From assembly GCF_000813125.1 (NCBI RefSeq), contig NZ_BASE01000054.1:62001-126000 (forward strand): a DNA stretch of 64,000 nucleotides, written 5' to 3'. The notes beneath the pieces are model-generated. The model saw only the letters and a program-made list of their open reading frames with translations, was not told the DNA's origin and ran no database searches. This DNA comes from Mesobacillus selenatarsenatis SF-1 (GTDB lineage Bacteria; Bacillota; Bacilli; Bacillales; Cytobacillaceae). Position numbers and translations under genes: made by a program. The number at the start of each line of letters is the position of its first letter. Within the stretch, counting starts at the first letter, position 1. Below are positions 25,420 to 34,639 of the stretch, in pieces.

Positions 25420-25776
25420 ATGGCAAAGACGTTTTATTGGTACCCTAAATGCGGTACATGCAGGAACGCCAAGAAATGGCTGGACCAGCATGAAGTGGAC
25501 TATAATGAAGTACATATTGTCGAAAATCCGCCTTCCCAATCCCAGCTTGAAGAAATGCTGGAAAAAAGTGGCCTTGATATTAAGAAATTTTTCAATACGA
25601 GCGGCCAAAAGTACCGGGAACTGGGGATGAAAGACAAAGTCAAGACAGCATCTAAAAGTGAGCTGCTGGAACTGCTTGCATCTGATGGCATGCTCATCAA
25701 ACGCCCGCTGATGACAGACGGTGAAAATGTAACTGTAGGTTTCAAAGAGGAAGAATTCGAAAAAGCCTGGCTGTAA
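25420..25776 (+). CDS. yusI: ArsC/Spx-family reductase-like protein YusI
   Basis: Thioredoxin-fold protein of 118 residues. The N-terminal FYWYPKCGTCRNAKKWL carries a CxxC motif as in Spx; the ArsC-type SGQKYRELGMKDKV and LIKRPLMTDGENVTVGF segments follow. Activity is unproven: it may be a redox or regulatory relative of Spx rather than an arsenate reductase. I chose the ATG at 25420 after AAAGGGTGG; a GTG at 25408 is the alternative. It precedes gcvH by 54 bp. Confidence 0.87.
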   Translation: MAKTFYWYPKCGTCRNAKKWLDQHEVDYNEVHIVENPPSQSQLEEMLEKSGLDIKKFFNTSGQKYRELGMKDKVKTASKSELLELLASDGMLIKRPLMTDGENVTVGFKEEEFEKAWL

Positions 25777-25830
25777 TTTTGGTCCCATCGATATTAATCG
25801 ATAGAGATATACAATTTGGAGGGATAGTCA

Positions 25831-26211
25831 ATGAATGCACCGAAAGAGTTGCGTTATTCTGAAGAACACGAATGGGTAAAAGTAGAAGGAGAAAAGGTTA
25901 CCATCGGAATCACTGATTTCGCTCAATCTGAACTTGGCGACATCGTATTCGTCGAACTGCCAGAAGTAGGCGACGAAATCACTGTTGACCAGCCATTCGG
26001 AAGTGTAGAATCCGTAAAGACGGTATCAGAGCTTTATGCACCAGTAAGCGGCAAGGTAGTGGGAATTAACGAAGAGTTAAATGACAGCCCTGAATTCGTT
26101 AACGAATCTCCTTACGAGAAAGCATGGATGATTACTGTCGAGCTATCTGACAACAGCGAAGTAGAAAAGCTTATGACAGCTGAACAATACGAAGACATGA
26201 TCAAAGAATAA
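25831..26211 (+). CDS. gcvH: Glycine cleavage system H protein
   Basis: Lipoyl carrier of the glycine cleavage system, and in Bacillus an intermediate carrier for lipoate assembly together with LipA. 126 residues. The lipoylated lysine is Lys63 in the motif [30 protein letters not shown] at the N-terminus is typical. GGAGG precedes the start. The gcvT/gcvP genes are not in the window. Terminated immediately downstream. Confidence 0.96.
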   Translation: MNAPKELRYSEEHEWVKVEGEKVTIGITDFAQSELGDIVFVELPEVGDEITVDQPFGSVESVKTVSELYAPVSGKVVGINEELNDSPEFVNESPYEKAWMITVELSDNSEVEKLMTAEQYEDMIKE

Positions 26212-26220
26212 ATCTAACTG

Positions 26221-26250
26221 ACGCCTTGATGCTTTCAAGGCGTTTTCTAT
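26221..26250 (+). terminator. Terminator of gcvH
   Basis: Nine-bp stem ACGCCTTGA / TCAAGGCGT with a 5-nt loop and TTTCTATT. Confidence 0.8.
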
Positions 26251-26290
26251 TGTGAAATATACTTATGTAAAATTTCATCGTCGAAAGTTT

Positions 26291-26403
26291 TCCAGCTCCA
26301 GCGCCTAGCCTCTCGACGTTTCGAACCTCCCAATGAAGTCAAAGGGCGACTTCAGTGGTCGGCCATCCAACGCTTTTGGGGATGAACAAGGCGATTCCGC
26401 TTT
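26291..26403. repeat. Dispersed intergenic repeat, single copy
   Basis: Begins CCAGCTCCAGCGCCTAGCC and ends near AGGCGATTCCGC, with the TGAAGTC...GACTTCA module at its centre. Same family as the copies at 19005, 44582, 58693 and 59733. It sits between the gcvH terminator and yusG. Confidence 0.85.
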
Positions 26404-26491
26404 CCTTATAAACTCCTTCATTTTACCATCAATTCATTGCCTGAATTCGGACAAGCTAAAAGTAATCAACTATCGAAGAAGGGTGAAATTC

Positions 26492-26731
26492 ATGACACTG
26501 AATAAACAAAAACTTGATATAACAGACAGAGTGACAGGAAAACTTGAAAACGGCCAGGTACAACTTTACCTGGAAAACGAGCACATTGGATCCATAGAGC
26601 TTCCAGAAGGAATGCAGTTGAAATTGGAGCATCACTTTGAAGCAGAACAGAATAAGATTTACCAGCATGTATCAGTGCCGGATCAATCAGAACCTCGGTA
26701 TACTGATTGTGATGAAGGCGGCTGGTGTTAA
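26492..26731 (+). CDS. yusG: YusG-family small protein (DUF2553)
   Basis: 79-residue protein of unknown function, matching YusG in position after gcvH and in general pattern: a KLDITDRVTGKLENGQVQLY opening, IGSIELPEGMQLKLEHHFE, and a Cys-containing acidic tail YTDCDEGGWC. A beta-rich, acidic soluble protein; no signal peptide. I chose the ATG at 26492 after AGAAGGGTG; an upstream in-frame extension crosses the repeat and is not supported. Confidence 0.8.
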   Translation: MTLNKQKLDITDRVTGKLENGQVQLYLENEHIGSIELPEGMQLKLEHHFEAEQNKIYQHVSVPDQSEPRYTDCDEGGWC

Positions 26732-26740
26732 GTATATCCA

Positions 26741-26770
26741 AACAGCGGCCATCCATGCCGCTGTTTTTTC
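26741..26770 (+). terminator. Terminator of yusG
   Basis: Nine-bp stem AACAGCGGC / GCCGCTGTT followed by TTTTT. The remaining 170 bp up to yusF show nothing beyond a likely promoter. Confidence 0.85.
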
Positions 26771-26937
26771 TTTAAATTCACACATAAAAGTTCAGCAGCT
26801 TTCCTTAAAGCAGGCTAGTTTAATCTTTTGCATTCTCCTTTAAAAACAGTGACAATAGAAATATGAACATAACAGCACAAATTCAGTATACATGTTTATA
26901 ATATTGTAAGGTAATTATCTCTGGTGCATAGGTGGTT

Positions 26938-27294
26938 ATGATGATGGACGAAAATCACAAGGTGATCATAGTAGAGGGTTCGTCTGACAAAAAGAAAGTG
27001 CAAGCCGTGCTAAATGAACCGGTCGAAATTATTTGTACGAATGGGACTATTGGTGTTTCAAAGCTTGATGAGCTGATTGATTCCCTTTTTGATAAAGATG
27101 TATATATCCTCGTGGATGCGGATGCGTCAGGGGAAAAATTGAGAAAGCAATTTAAGAGGGAATTTCCTGAGGCGAACCATTTGTACATTGACAGAATGTA
27201 CAGGGAAGTGGCGACAGCACCGGAAAATCACCTTGCTACAGTTTTAATTGGAGCAAATATCGACGTTCATGCAGAGTACTTAGAAAAAGGATGA
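26938..27294 (+). CDS. yusF: Toprim-domain protein YusF
   Basis: Small stand-alone Toprim protein, about 118 residues, of the kind related to the RNase M5 and primase catalytic fold. The VIIVEGSSDKKKVQAVL N-terminus carries the conserved Glu, and VYILVDADASGEKLRKQ carries the DxD of Toprim. Later TAPENHLATVL is characteristic. Three ATG codons in a row (26938, 26941, 26944) follow AGGTGG; the exact one is uncertain. Activity has not been assigned in this family to my knowledge. It is followed 6 bp later by yusE. Confidence 0.84.
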   Translation: MMMDENHKVIIVEGSSDKKKVQAVLNEPVEIICTNGTIGVSKLDELIDSLFDKDVYILVDADASGEKLRKQFKREFPEANHLYIDRMYREVATAPENHLATVLIGANIDVHAEYLEKG

Positions 27295-27300
27295 CTGTAG

Positions 27301-27612
27301 ATGGAAGAATGGACTAAGGGAGATATCGAAACCTTCCTGGAGAAAAAACAAACAGGTTACCTATACTTTTACACGCCAATGTGCGGAACTTGCCAGGTGG
27401 CCAGTAAGATGCTGACGGTTATAGAGCAGCTGTTACCTGATGTATCTTCAGGGAAAGCTGACTTAAATTACCTCCCTGAACTGGCGGAGCGTTTTGAAAT
27501 CGAAAGTGTTCCATGTCTGATTTTATTAAAGAAAGGAGAAGAGCAGGAGAAAGTCTATGCTTTTCAGTCCGTTCCTTACCTTTATGAAAAGCTTAAAGAC
27601 TTAAAAATATAA
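27301..27612 (+). CDS. yusE: Thioredoxin-like protein YusE
   Basis: Thioredoxin-fold protein of 103 residues with the active site MCGTC (CxxC) at about residues 24-28 after YLYFYTPM, and a cis-proline segment IESVPCLILLKKG that bears an extra cysteine. Disulfide exchange in the cytoplasm is the likely role. It follows yusF by 6 bp, so they are co-transcribed, matching yusF-yusE of B. subtilis. Confidence 0.86.
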   Translation: MEEWTKGDIETFLEKKQTGYLYFYTPMCGTCQVASKMLTVIEQLLPDVSSGKADLNYLPELAERFEIESVPCLILLKKGEEQEKVYAFQSVPYLYEKLKDLKI

Positions 27613-27742
27613 AACGAACGGCTAAGCTGTTTGTTTTTTTTTGCTTAAATTGCCGATTCAATCGTACAACAAAAAGATTTACATATCGTTCCAAAAACAT
27701 TATTATACTTAGTGTATCGAAATAATCGAGGAGCGAAATACA

Positions 27743-29008
27743 ATGGCTCTATACCAGGAATGGGCGGCACAAATTAAAACTTATAATCGAAACATACGAC
27801 TGACCTTCGTTGCTAACATTTTGACACAGGTTGGCCTTGGGATTTTCATGGTCATCTATAACTTTTACATCAGGGAATTAGGCTATAATGAGCTTGTAAA
27901 CGGTAAGGTCATTGCCATGACCTCGCTGGCAACTGCTCTCATTCTTATTCCGGCAGGCATACTGAGTGATAAAACAGGCAGGAAAAAGCTGATGCTGTAT
28001 GGAGCGGTCGGAACAGGGTTGATCTTATTCACCCGGAGTATCGTTGAGAGTCAGTCATTATTAATTCTTTTTGCGTTTGGAACAGGCCTCGCTTCAGCAT
28101 TTATCCAGGTGTCGATTATTCCGTGGCTAGCGGAGAATTCGAAGCCTGAACAGCGTGTGCATTTATTCAGTATTCATTTTGCGGTGATGACGGGTGCCAA
28201 TGTAATAGGAAGTCTTTTGGGCGGGATTCTCACAGACCTATTCGGAATGATGATCCCGGGACTTGAAAGTATCAGATATACATTGATCATTGGATCACTC
28301 TTGTTTATGGCTGCTCTGATACCGATTATGAAGTTGAATGAAAATCGGCAACCACGCATATCGGCTAGCGATACAAAAGAAAAAACAAAAGGAATTCCCC
28401 ACAAAGCCAGTTTCAAAATCATACTGCTGTTTGCGGTTGCGCAATTGATGATAGGCTTTGGAGCCGGATTGGTCATTCCATATTTGAACCTTTATTTTGC
28501 GGACCGATTCATGGCATCGAATTCACTTATTGGTCTCGTGATTTCACTTGGACAGGGAGCGACTGCTGTGGCGATGATTATCGGACCTATGGTTGTTCGC
28601 AGGCTTGGGGAAGTGAGAGCAGTGGTTGTTTTGCAGATGCTATCCCTGCCGTTTCTGCTGCTGACAGCGTACACACAGAATTTTTGGCTCGCTGCTCTAG
28701 GGTTCTTATTTCGTCAGGCACTAATGAATGCTGGAAATCCAATCCAGATGTCGTTAATGATGTCGAAGGTTGATGATTCCATGAAGGGTTTGGCCAACTC
28801 GGTGAATCAAATGGTGTTTAATCTCGGATGGGCCGTTATGGGACCAGTATCGACTGGAATCGTCTTGAAATATGGTTCCTATTGGGGATATGCAACTGTA
28901 TTTTCCATTACTGCAGGTCTTTACTTAGTAGGATCCACGTATTTCTTCATAGTTTTCAAAAGTATGGATAAGCCAAAATCCGTCATGGTAAATTCAAAAC
29001 CAGCTTGA
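27743..29008 (+). CDS. MFS transporter
   Basis: Major facilitator transporter with 12 predicted transmembrane segments in 421 residues. The loop 2-3 motif ILSDKTGRKKLMLYG (GxxxDxxGR-K) is present near residue 75, and a central cytoplasmic loop around residues 205-225 separates the two halves. Substrate unknown; a drug or metabolite exporter is possible. GAGGAG precedes the start. Single gene, not evidently linked to its neighbours. Confidence 0.88.
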   Translation: MALYQEWAAQIKTYNRNIRLTFVANILTQVGLGIFMVIYNFYIRELGYNELVNGKVIAMTSLATALILIPAGILSDKTGRKKLMLYGAVGTGLILFTRSIVESQSLLILFAFGTGLASAFIQVSIIPWLAENSKPEQRVHLFSIHFAVMTGANVIGSLLGGILTDLFGMMIPGLESIRYTLIIGSLLFMAALIPIMKLNENRQPRISASDTKEKTKGIPHKASFKIILLFAVAQLMIGFGAGLVIPYLNLYFADRFMASNSLIGLVISLGQGATAVAMIIGPMVVRRLGEVRAVVVLQMLSLPFLLLTAYTQNFWLAALGFLFRQALMNAGNPIQMSLMMSKVDDSMKGLANSVNQMVFNLGWAVMGPVSTGIVLKYGSYWGYATVFSITAGLYLVGSTYFFIVFKSMDKPKSVMVNSKPA

Positions 29009-29192
29009 TTACTGTATTTGTTTGGATATATTTCTCGGGAAATGAAAGACGGTGCCGAAATAACATGCGGCATTGTCTTTTTTTTACGTTATTCACAATG
29101 TAAATTCAACTTTAATCGAATTATTTGTCGAAGGGTTTTAACAGGTTTTTCCCTGATTACAAGGAATATGTATTTTAAGGGAGTTGATCGGA

Positions 29193-29531
29193 ATGCGAGA
29201 ACGAATCGACAGGTTTGCGAGTGAAATCCAGAATAAAAAGCATGTTCTGCTACTAGTAAATAAACTGGAATTATGTTTAAAAATTGAAGCAGAAAGTGGT
29301 ACATTCTACTTGTCTTTCAAGGATGGCAGGGTGGATTTCCATGAAACCTGCATGCATGCCGGATACACTGCAAGTATTTCTGGAAAGGATGCGCTTTTGG
29401 AACAATTATTTGATGGAGACCTGAAACTGCGTCAGGGAGTAAATATGAATCATATCTCAACTGATTGTCCTTTTCGCTCCCAATTGGTGCTGGAATCGTT
29501 ATTTTATCTTGCGAGACCACTTCCTGTATAA
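29193..29531 (+). CDS. SCP2-like sterol-carrier-domain small protein, YusD-like
   Basis: Small soluble protein of 112 residues. The sequence from LCLKIEAESGTFYLSFKDGRVDF through TASISGKDALLEQLFDGDLKL resembles the SCP-2 lipid-transfer fold seen in small Bacillus proteins such as YusD. The ATG at 29193 has AAGGGAG at good spacing; a TTG at 29184 is too close to it. A hydrophobic ligand is inferred only. It precedes the metY riboswitch. Confidence 0.65.
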   Translation: MRERIDRFASEIQNKKHVLLLVNKLELCLKIEAESGTFYLSFKDGRVDFHETCMHAGYTASISGKDALLEQLFDGDLKLRQGVNMNHISTDCPFRSQLVLESLFYLARPLPV

Positions 29532-29557
29532 AATTTTATCTGAATAGTCGAAATATA

Positions 29558-29586
29558 TTGACCGGTACATTGCGACGTGATATTAT
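29558..29586 (+). promoter_or_regulatory. SigA-type promoter of metY
   Basis: TTGACC, 17 bp, TATTAT, about 35 bp upstream of the SAM-I aptamer. Confidence 0.65.
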
Positions 29587-29618
29587 CACTTTAACGCAGT
29601 AAAAACGAATTGAATATA

Positions 29619-29718
29619 CTTATCCAGAGAGGCGGAGGGACTGGCCCTATGAAGCCCGGCAACCGGTTGTGAAACACGGTGCTAATTCCAGCAGAGTTTT
29701 TTGCTCTGAAAAGATAAG
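29619..29718 (+). ncRNA. SAM-I riboswitch (S-box) upstream of metY
   Basis: P1 helix CTTATC / GATAAG closes an aptamer with the S-box core: AGAGGCGGAGGGACTGGCC, CTATGAAGCCCGGCAACC and GGTGCTAATTCC. An intrinsic terminator follows at 29734. SAM binding should terminate transcription and shut off metY. Confidence 0.97.
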
Positions 29719-29733
29719 GAGAGATGATAAATG

Positions 29734-29761
29734 ACCCTCTTCTTAGGAAGAGGGTTTTTTG
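29734..29761 (+). terminator. Riboswitch-controlled terminator before metY
   Basis: Nine-bp stem ACCCTCTTC / GAAGAGGGT with a TTAG loop and T run, directly after the aptamer. Confidence 0.92.
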
Positions 29762-29802
29762 TTTCAGTTTTTTTAAAAAAATTTTTGATTGGAGAGATGG
29801 AG

Positions 29803-31119
29803 ATGGCTAATGAGCAAAAAAACTACAGAATTGAAACGCTGGGGGTACATGGTGGTCAGTCACCAGATCCGGTAACAGGAGCGAGGGCAGTTCCGATTTA
29901 TTCGAGCAATGCGTTCCAATTTGAAAACACAGAACATGCAGCGGATTTATTTGCGCTTAAGGAAGCGGGCTATATTTACTCACGGATACATAATCCGACA
30001 GTTACTGCCCTGGAAGAAAAGGTGGCTCTTCTTGAGGGCGGTATAGGTGCTCTTGCGTTATCCAGCGGGATGTCTGCCATCACGATGGCGATCCTGAACA
30101 TTGCGCATGCGGGTGATGAAATTGTTGCTGCATCAAATCTATATGGAGGTACTTACAATCTATTTGCTGTAACACTGCCGAAGTATGGAATAAAAGTTCA
30201 TCTAGTTGATCCAGCTGATCCTGAAAATTTTAGAAAGGCGATCACTCCGAAAACAAAAGCAGTCTACGCAGAAACAATCGGTAATCCAAGTCTCAGAGTT
30301 TTGGACATTGAAGCTGTAGCGGAAGTTGCCCATGAAGCAGATCTTCCGCTAATCATTGATAACACATTTGCAACTCCTTATCTTTGCCGGCCAATTGAAC
30401 ATGGCGCCGATATCGTTGTCCACTCAGCTACCAAGTGGCTATTAGGAAATGGTACAGTCATGGGCGGAATCATTGTGGATGGAGGAAAGTTCGATTGGAA
30501 GTCGCCTAAGTTTCCGGGCTTCAATGAGCCGGACTCTAGTTACCATGATCTTGTCTATAGTGAGGCAATCGGAGCTGCCGCATTTATCGTAAAGGCAAGA
30601 GTCCAGCTGTTGCGTGACCTTGGACCGGCGATTAGTCCTCAAAGCGCCTTCCAATTCAATCTTGGAATAGAAACTTTGCATGTCCGTATGAAGGAGCATG
30701 TTGCAAATACACGTAAAATCGTAGACTACCTTGAGTCCCACCCTGCTGTTACCTGGGTAAGTTATCCTGGCCATGAATCACATCCTGATAAAGAACTCGC
30801 GGATCGATATCTTCCAAAGGGAGCAGGGGCAGTTGTCATATTTGGGATTGAAGGCGGCAGGGAATCCGGTGCAAAGCTGATCAACTCATTAGAATTGTGG
30901 TCCCATGTCGCGAATGTCGGTGATGCAAAAAGCCTGATCATCCATCCAGCAAGTACGACACACCAGCAGCTGGATTCAGAGGGTCTCAAAGCTGCAGGAG
31001 TTCCAGAAGATTTAATCCGCCTCTCTGTCGGGATTGAAAATGCCGAGGATATCATCGAGGATCTGGAGCAGGCAATCGAAAAAGCGACTGGAGTGCCAGG
31101 AATACCGGCTAGGGCTTAA
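29803..31119 (+). CDS. metY: O-acetylhomoserine sulfhydrylase MetY
   Basis: PLP enzyme that joins sulfide (or cysteine) to O-acetylhomoserine in methionine synthesis. 438 residues, the usual MetY length. The PLP lysine is Lys211 in VVHSATKWLLGNGTVMGG; IYSRIHNPTVTALE and ALALSSGMSAI are fold-type I Cys/Met enzyme signatures. The start at 29803 has GGAGAGATGGAG upstream; ATG at 29797 is an alternative. SAM-regulated by the upstream S-box. Specificity for the acetyl ester is inferred from length and the family. Confidence 0.92.
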   Translation: MANEQKNYRIETLGVHGGQSPDPVTGARAVPIYSSNAFQFENTEHAADLFALKEAGYIYSRIHNPTVTALEEKVALLEGGIGALALSSGMSAITMAILNIAHAGDEIVAASNLYGGTYNLFAVTLPKYGIKVHLVDPADPENFRKAITPKTKAVYAETIGNPSLRVLDIEAVAEVAHEADLPLIIDNTFATPYLCRPIEHGADIVVHSATKWLLGNGTVMGGIIVDGGKFDWKSPKFPGFNEPDSSYHDLVYSEAIGAAAFIVKARVQLLRDLGPAISPQSAFQFNLGIETLHVRMKEHVANTRKIVDYLESHPAVTWVSYPGHESHPDKELADRYLPKGAGAVVIFGIEGGRESGAKLINSLELWSHVANVGDAKSLIIHPASTTHQQLDSEGLKAAGVPEDLIRLSVGIENAEDIIEDLEQAIEKATGVPGIPARA

Positions 31120-31158
31120 TATCCATAAACATCCAAAAAATATTTGAAAATAATTTTA

Positions 31159-31188
31159 TTGACACTCTTTTTTACTACGTGCTACAAT
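31159..31188 (+). promoter_or_regulatory. SigA-type promoter of metNIQ
   Basis: TTGACA, 18 bp, TACAAT, 43 bp upstream of the second SAM-I aptamer. Confidence 0.7.
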
Positions 31189-31230
31189 CACACTCGTAAC
31201 TTAAAACCGGTTAGATAATTTAATAGCGTG

Positions 31231-31345
31231 CTCTTATCAAGAGAGGTGGAGGGAAGTGCCCTATGAAACCCGGCAACCGTCAGTAAGCATTGCTTGCTGA
31301 AATGGTGCCAATTCACACAAAGCGAATCGCTTTGGCAGATGAGAG
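31231..31345 (+). ncRNA. SAM-I riboswitch (S-box) upstream of metNIQ
   Basis: P1 pairs CTCTTATC with GATGAGAG. Core motifs AGAGGTGGAGGGA, CCCTATGAAACCCGGCAACC and GGTGCCAATTC are present. The P3 region differs from the first S-box, so the two are not a recent duplication. A terminator follows at 31367. Confidence 0.96.
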
Positions 31346-31366
31346 AAAGGAATCCACTATGACTAT

Positions 31367-31399
31367 GCCTTTCTGCTCACTTGCAGGAAGGCTTTTATT
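31367..31399 (+). terminator. Riboswitch-controlled terminator before metNIQ
   Basis: Ten-bp stem GCCTTTCTGC / GCAGGAAGGC with a 6-nt loop and TTTTATTTT. The 225 bp from here to metN show no other clear feature. Confidence 0.9.
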
Positions 31400-31624
31400 T
31401 TGCCCTTTTCGAAAAACGCTTTAAAAGTTATAGCCAAAAAGCTTGTTCGAAAAGAATTTATAACTAGAGCATAATCATCCCCGTTTAAGATAGAGTCTAT
31501 TACCCATTTTTACTGGAGTTTGAATTTTTTCGGTTAGGGAATGGGAAACTAGATTGATAACCTTCTTAATTTTCGGGGGAATTTAACGGTTTTAATAAGT
31601 GTAGATGTAAAGAGGGGGAGTCAA

Positions 31625-32650
31625 TTGATTACGATAAAAAATGCCAGAAAGATTTACCCTTCCAACAAGGGAGAGGTTAAAGCGGTAGATGATGTCAACC
31701 TTGAAGTCAAGGAAGGCGAAATCTTTGGAGTCATCGGCTATAGTGGCGCCGGCAAAAGTACTTTGATCCGGATGCTAAACGGTCTGGAGATCCCAACTTC
31801 AGGTTCAGTCGTGGTTGCAGGCAGGGAAGTTTCAAGAATTAAGGGAGCGGAACTGCGGAAGGCTCGACAGGAAATTAGCATGATTTTCCAGCACTTCAAC
31901 CTGCTCTGGTCAAGAACAGTAGCAGAAAATATCGCTTTCCCGCTTGAAATTGCCGATGTAGCTAAAGCTGAAAGAGATAAACGGGTAAAAGAGTTAATCG
32001 AACTTGTTGGCCTTGAGGGCAGAGGAGATGCTTATCCTTCCCAGTTGAGTGGGGGCCAAAAGCAAAGGGTCGGAATCGCGAGGGCACTGGCTAATAACCC
32101 TAAAGTACTTCTTGGGGATGAAGCAACTTCAGCGCTTGATCCGCAGACAACTGACCAGATTCTGGATCTGCTTGTTGATATCAATAAGAGGCTTGGTCTT
32201 ACAATCGTCCTGATTACGCACGAAATGCATGTTATCAGGAAAATCTGTCACCGAGTCGCTGTCATGGAAGGCGGAAAGATTGTTGAAACAGGGCCAGTAT
32301 TGGATGTGTTCAGAAACCCGCAGCAGCCTATTACGAAAAGATTCGTCCAGCAGGTGACAGAACCTGAGGAAACAAAGGAAACTGTTGATCACTTGCTTGA
32401 GCGATATCCACATGGTCGCGTTGTCCAGCTGACATTCGTAGGTGAAGGAACTGAACAGCCGCTGATCACCAACTTGATTCGTGAGTTTTCCATAACGGTC
32501 AATATTGTTCAGGGTAAAATTTCGCAGACACAAGATGGTTCATATGGAACCTTGTTCATCCATCTTGATGGTGAAGAGGGCGAAGTGGCCCGGGCAATAG
32601 AGTATATTGGCCAGCATGAGGTCGGTGTGGAGGTGATTTCGAATGGCTGA
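31625..32650 (+). CDS. metN: Methionine ABC transporter ATP-binding protein MetN
   Basis: ATPase of the methionine importer, 341 residues. Walker A GYSGAGKST, signature LSGGQKQRV, Walker B VLLGDEATSALD and the H-loop LITHEMHV are present. Residues about 265-341 form the NIL/ACT-like regulatory domain that senses methionine. The start is TTG at 31625, preceded by GGGGGAG. It overlaps metI by 8 bp. Part of a SAM-riboswitch operon. Confidence 0.94.
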   Translation: MITIKNARKIYPSNKGEVKAVDDVNLEVKEGEIFGVIGYSGAGKSTLIRMLNGLEIPTSGSVVVAGREVSRIKGAELRKARQEISMIFQHFNLLWSRTVAENIAFPLEIADVAKAERDKRVKELIELVGLEGRGDAYPSQLSGGQKQRVGIARALANNPKVLLGDEATSALDPQTTDQILDLLVDINKRLGLTIVLITHEMHVIRKICHRVAVMEGGKIVETGPVLDVFRNPQQPITKRFVQQVTEPEETKETVDHLLERYPHGRVVQLTFVGEGTEQPLITNLIREFSITVNIVQGKISQTQDGSYGTLFIHLDGEEGEVARAIEYIGQHEVGVEVISNG

Positions 32651-33311
32651 AAAATTGTTTCCGAATGTTAACTGGGACCGAATGTGGGAAGCGACAGTTG
32701 AGACACTGTATATGAGTGCCATTTCTGTAGTGGCTACCTTCATCCTTGGTGCAATCCTTGGACTGCTGCTCTTTTTGACTTCGAAGGGAAATATATGGGA
32801 AAACAGGCCGGTCAATTTAGTATTGAGTGCAGTCGTTAATATTTTCAGATCAATACCATTCATTATTTTAATCGTCCTTTTGATTCCTTTTACAAAGTTC
32901 ATTGTGGGATCGATGATCGGGGAAAACGCTGCATTGCCTGCATTGATCATTGGATCGGCTCCATTTTACGCAAGGATGGTTGAGATTGGCTTGCGTGAGA
33001 TTGATAAAGGTGTCATTGAAGCAGCAAAATCTATGGGAGCCAGGACGACAACGATCATATGGAAGGTGCTGCTCCCGGAATCGATGCCAGCGTTGGTATC
33101 CGGTATAACGGTAACGGCAATCGCGCTTGTAAGTTACACTGCGATGGCAGGAGTCATCGGGGCAGGCGGCCTCGGAAACCTAGCTTATATGGAAGGCTTT
33201 CAGAGAAGCCGGAATGATGTCACCTTGATGGCAACCATCATTATTTTGATTATCGTGTTTTTAATTCAGTTTGTTGGTGATTTCTACACAAGAAAATTAG
33301 ATAAGAGATAA
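32643..33311 (+). CDS. metI: Methionine ABC transporter permease MetI
   Basis: Membrane channel subunit, 222 residues with five hydrophobic segments. The EAA loop (about residues 118-150) includes GVIEAAKSMGARTTTIIWKVLLPE, the ATPase contact. FRSIPFIILIVLLIPFTK is typical of MetI. Its start lies within the end of metN, and metQ begins 14 bp later. Confidence 0.94.
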   Translation: MAEKLFPNVNWDRMWEATVETLYMSAISVVATFILGAILGLLLFLTSKGNIWENRPVNLVLSAVVNIFRSIPFIILIVLLIPFTKFIVGSMIGENAALPALIIGSAPFYARMVEIGLREIDKGVIEAAKSMGARTTTIIWKVLLPESMPALVSGITVTAIALVSYTAMAGVIGAGGLGNLAYMEGFQRSRNDVTLMATIIILIIVFLIQFVGDFYTRKLDKR

Positions 33312-33325
33312 AGGAGAGATTTGAA

Positions 33326-34165
33326 TTGAAAAAATGGTTATTAGCTCTATTCGTATTAGTATTAACTGCAGGACTTGCAGCTTGTGGAACTTCTGAGGAT
33401 AACACATCGGGAGAAGGCGGCAAGGAAGAAAGTAAGAAAATTGTCGTTGGTGCTTCTAACGTACCACACGCAGAAATTTTGGAAGAAGCAAAAGCGCTGC
33501 TTGAAGAAAAAGGTTATGAAATGGAAATTAAGACTTTCAACGATTATGTTGTTCCAAACCAGGCACTTGATTCGGGAGAACTTGATGCAAACTACTTCCA
33601 GCACATCCCTTACCTTGAGTCTCAAATGGCTGAACACGGCTATAAGTTTGAAAACGCAGGCGGAATCCACATCGAGCCAATTGGTGTCTATTCCCAAGAC
33701 CATACTACTCTTGATGACCTGCCAAAAGGTGCGCACATTATCATGAGCAGCTCGGTAGCAGACCATGGCCGTATCTTGACAATGCTTGAAAAAGAGGGCT
33801 TGATTACTCTTAAAGAAGGCGTAGAAAAAGTAAAGGCTACAATTGAAGATATCGCAGAAAACCCTAAAGAATTGAAGTTTGATACAGAATATGAAGCAGC
33901 ATTGCTTCCACAAATCTTCAACAATGGCGAAGGCGATGCAGTTCTAATCAATTCTAACTATGCAATTGATGCTGGACTTAATCCATTAGAGGATTCTATC
34001 GCGATTGAGGAAAGCGATTCTCCATACGTGAACGTAATTGCAGTCCGTGAAGGAGACAAAGACAAGCCGGCAATCAAGGCGTTAGTTGAAGTACTTCACT
34101 CAAAAGAGATCCAAGATTTTATTCTTGAAAAATATGAAGGTGCAGTTGTACCGGTAAAAGAATAA
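33326..34165 (+). CDS. metQ: Methionine-binding lipoprotein MetQ
   Basis: Extracellular binding protein of the NlpA family, 279 residues. Lipobox GLAAC near residue 20 is followed by a Ser/Gly/Glu linker. Core motifs: VVGASNVPHAEILE, LDANYFQHIPYLE and AVLINSNYAIDAGL. It captures methionine for MetNI. A terminator follows. The order metN-metI-metQ matches B. subtilis metNPQ. Confidence 0.95.
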   Translation: MKKWLLALFVLVLTAGLAACGTSEDNTSGEGGKEESKKIVVGASNVPHAEILEEAKALLEEKGYEMEIKTFNDYVVPNQALDSGELDANYFQHIPYLESQMAEHGYKFENAGGIHIEPIGVYSQDHTTLDDLPKGAHIIMSSSVADHGRILTMLEKEGLITLKEGVEKVKATIEDIAENPKELKFDTEYEAALLPQIFNNGEGDAVLINSNYAIDAGLNPLEDSIAIEESDSPYVNVIAVREGDKDKPAIKALVEVLHSKEIQDFILEKYEGAVVPVKE

Positions 34166-34171
34166 TGAGAT

Positions 34172-34201
34172 AAAAGCAGGCGTGCAGCCTGCTTTTTCTT
34201 T
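34172..34201 (+). terminator. Terminator of metNIQ
   Basis: Stem AAGCAGGC / GCCTGCTT with a 5-nt loop, then TTTCTTTTTG. Confidence 0.85.
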
Positions 34202-34267
34202 TTGCCGAATAACCGACTGTGAAAATTAACATACTAACCGAGAAAAAAGCAGAATGGAGTGGAAGCA

Positions 34268-34639
34268 ATGGAGCATCATTATGAACCTCGGAATTCAACG
34301 GAAGCAGCACTGCATGAATATAAGCAAGGCCTGGGTGTCTTTACGCAAAGGATGCCGGAGCTTGCCAGACATTATAATGCGTTTACTGAAGTTTGTTTTC
34401 AGGAAGGGACTTTGACACAAAAAGAAAAGCAGCTGATTGCTTTGGGGATTTCATTGTATTCACAGGATGAATATTGCATTATATATCATTTAAAAGGCTG
34501 CCTTGACCAGGGAGCATCGGAAGAGCAAATTCTGGAAGCTGTTGGAGTGACGGCTGCTTTTGGTGGCGGTGCGGCAATGAGCCAGGCAGTGACACTCGTC
34601 CAGGAAGCAATGGCCGAACTTAATACTTTGAAGCAGTAA
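34268..34639 (+). CDS. yurZ: Carboxymuconolactone decarboxylase-family protein, YurZ-like
   Basis: AhpD/CMD-fold protein of 123 residues. The conserved helix pattern [20 protein letters not shown] then [19 protein letters not shown] and [17 protein letters not shown] matches the family; a cysteine and histidine lie at CIIYH, where peroxidase-type members have CxxxH. It occupies the yurZ position between metNIQ and suf. The ATG at 34268 has GGAG 8 bp upstream; a GTG at 34259 overlaps that site. Function unknown, possibly redox. Confidence 0.83.
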   Translation: MEHHYEPRNSTEAALHEYKQGLGVFTQRMPELARHYNAFTEVCFQEGTLTQKEKQLIALGISLYSQDEYCIIYHLKGCLDQGASEEQILEAVGVTAAFGGGAAMSQAVTLVQEAMAELNTLKQ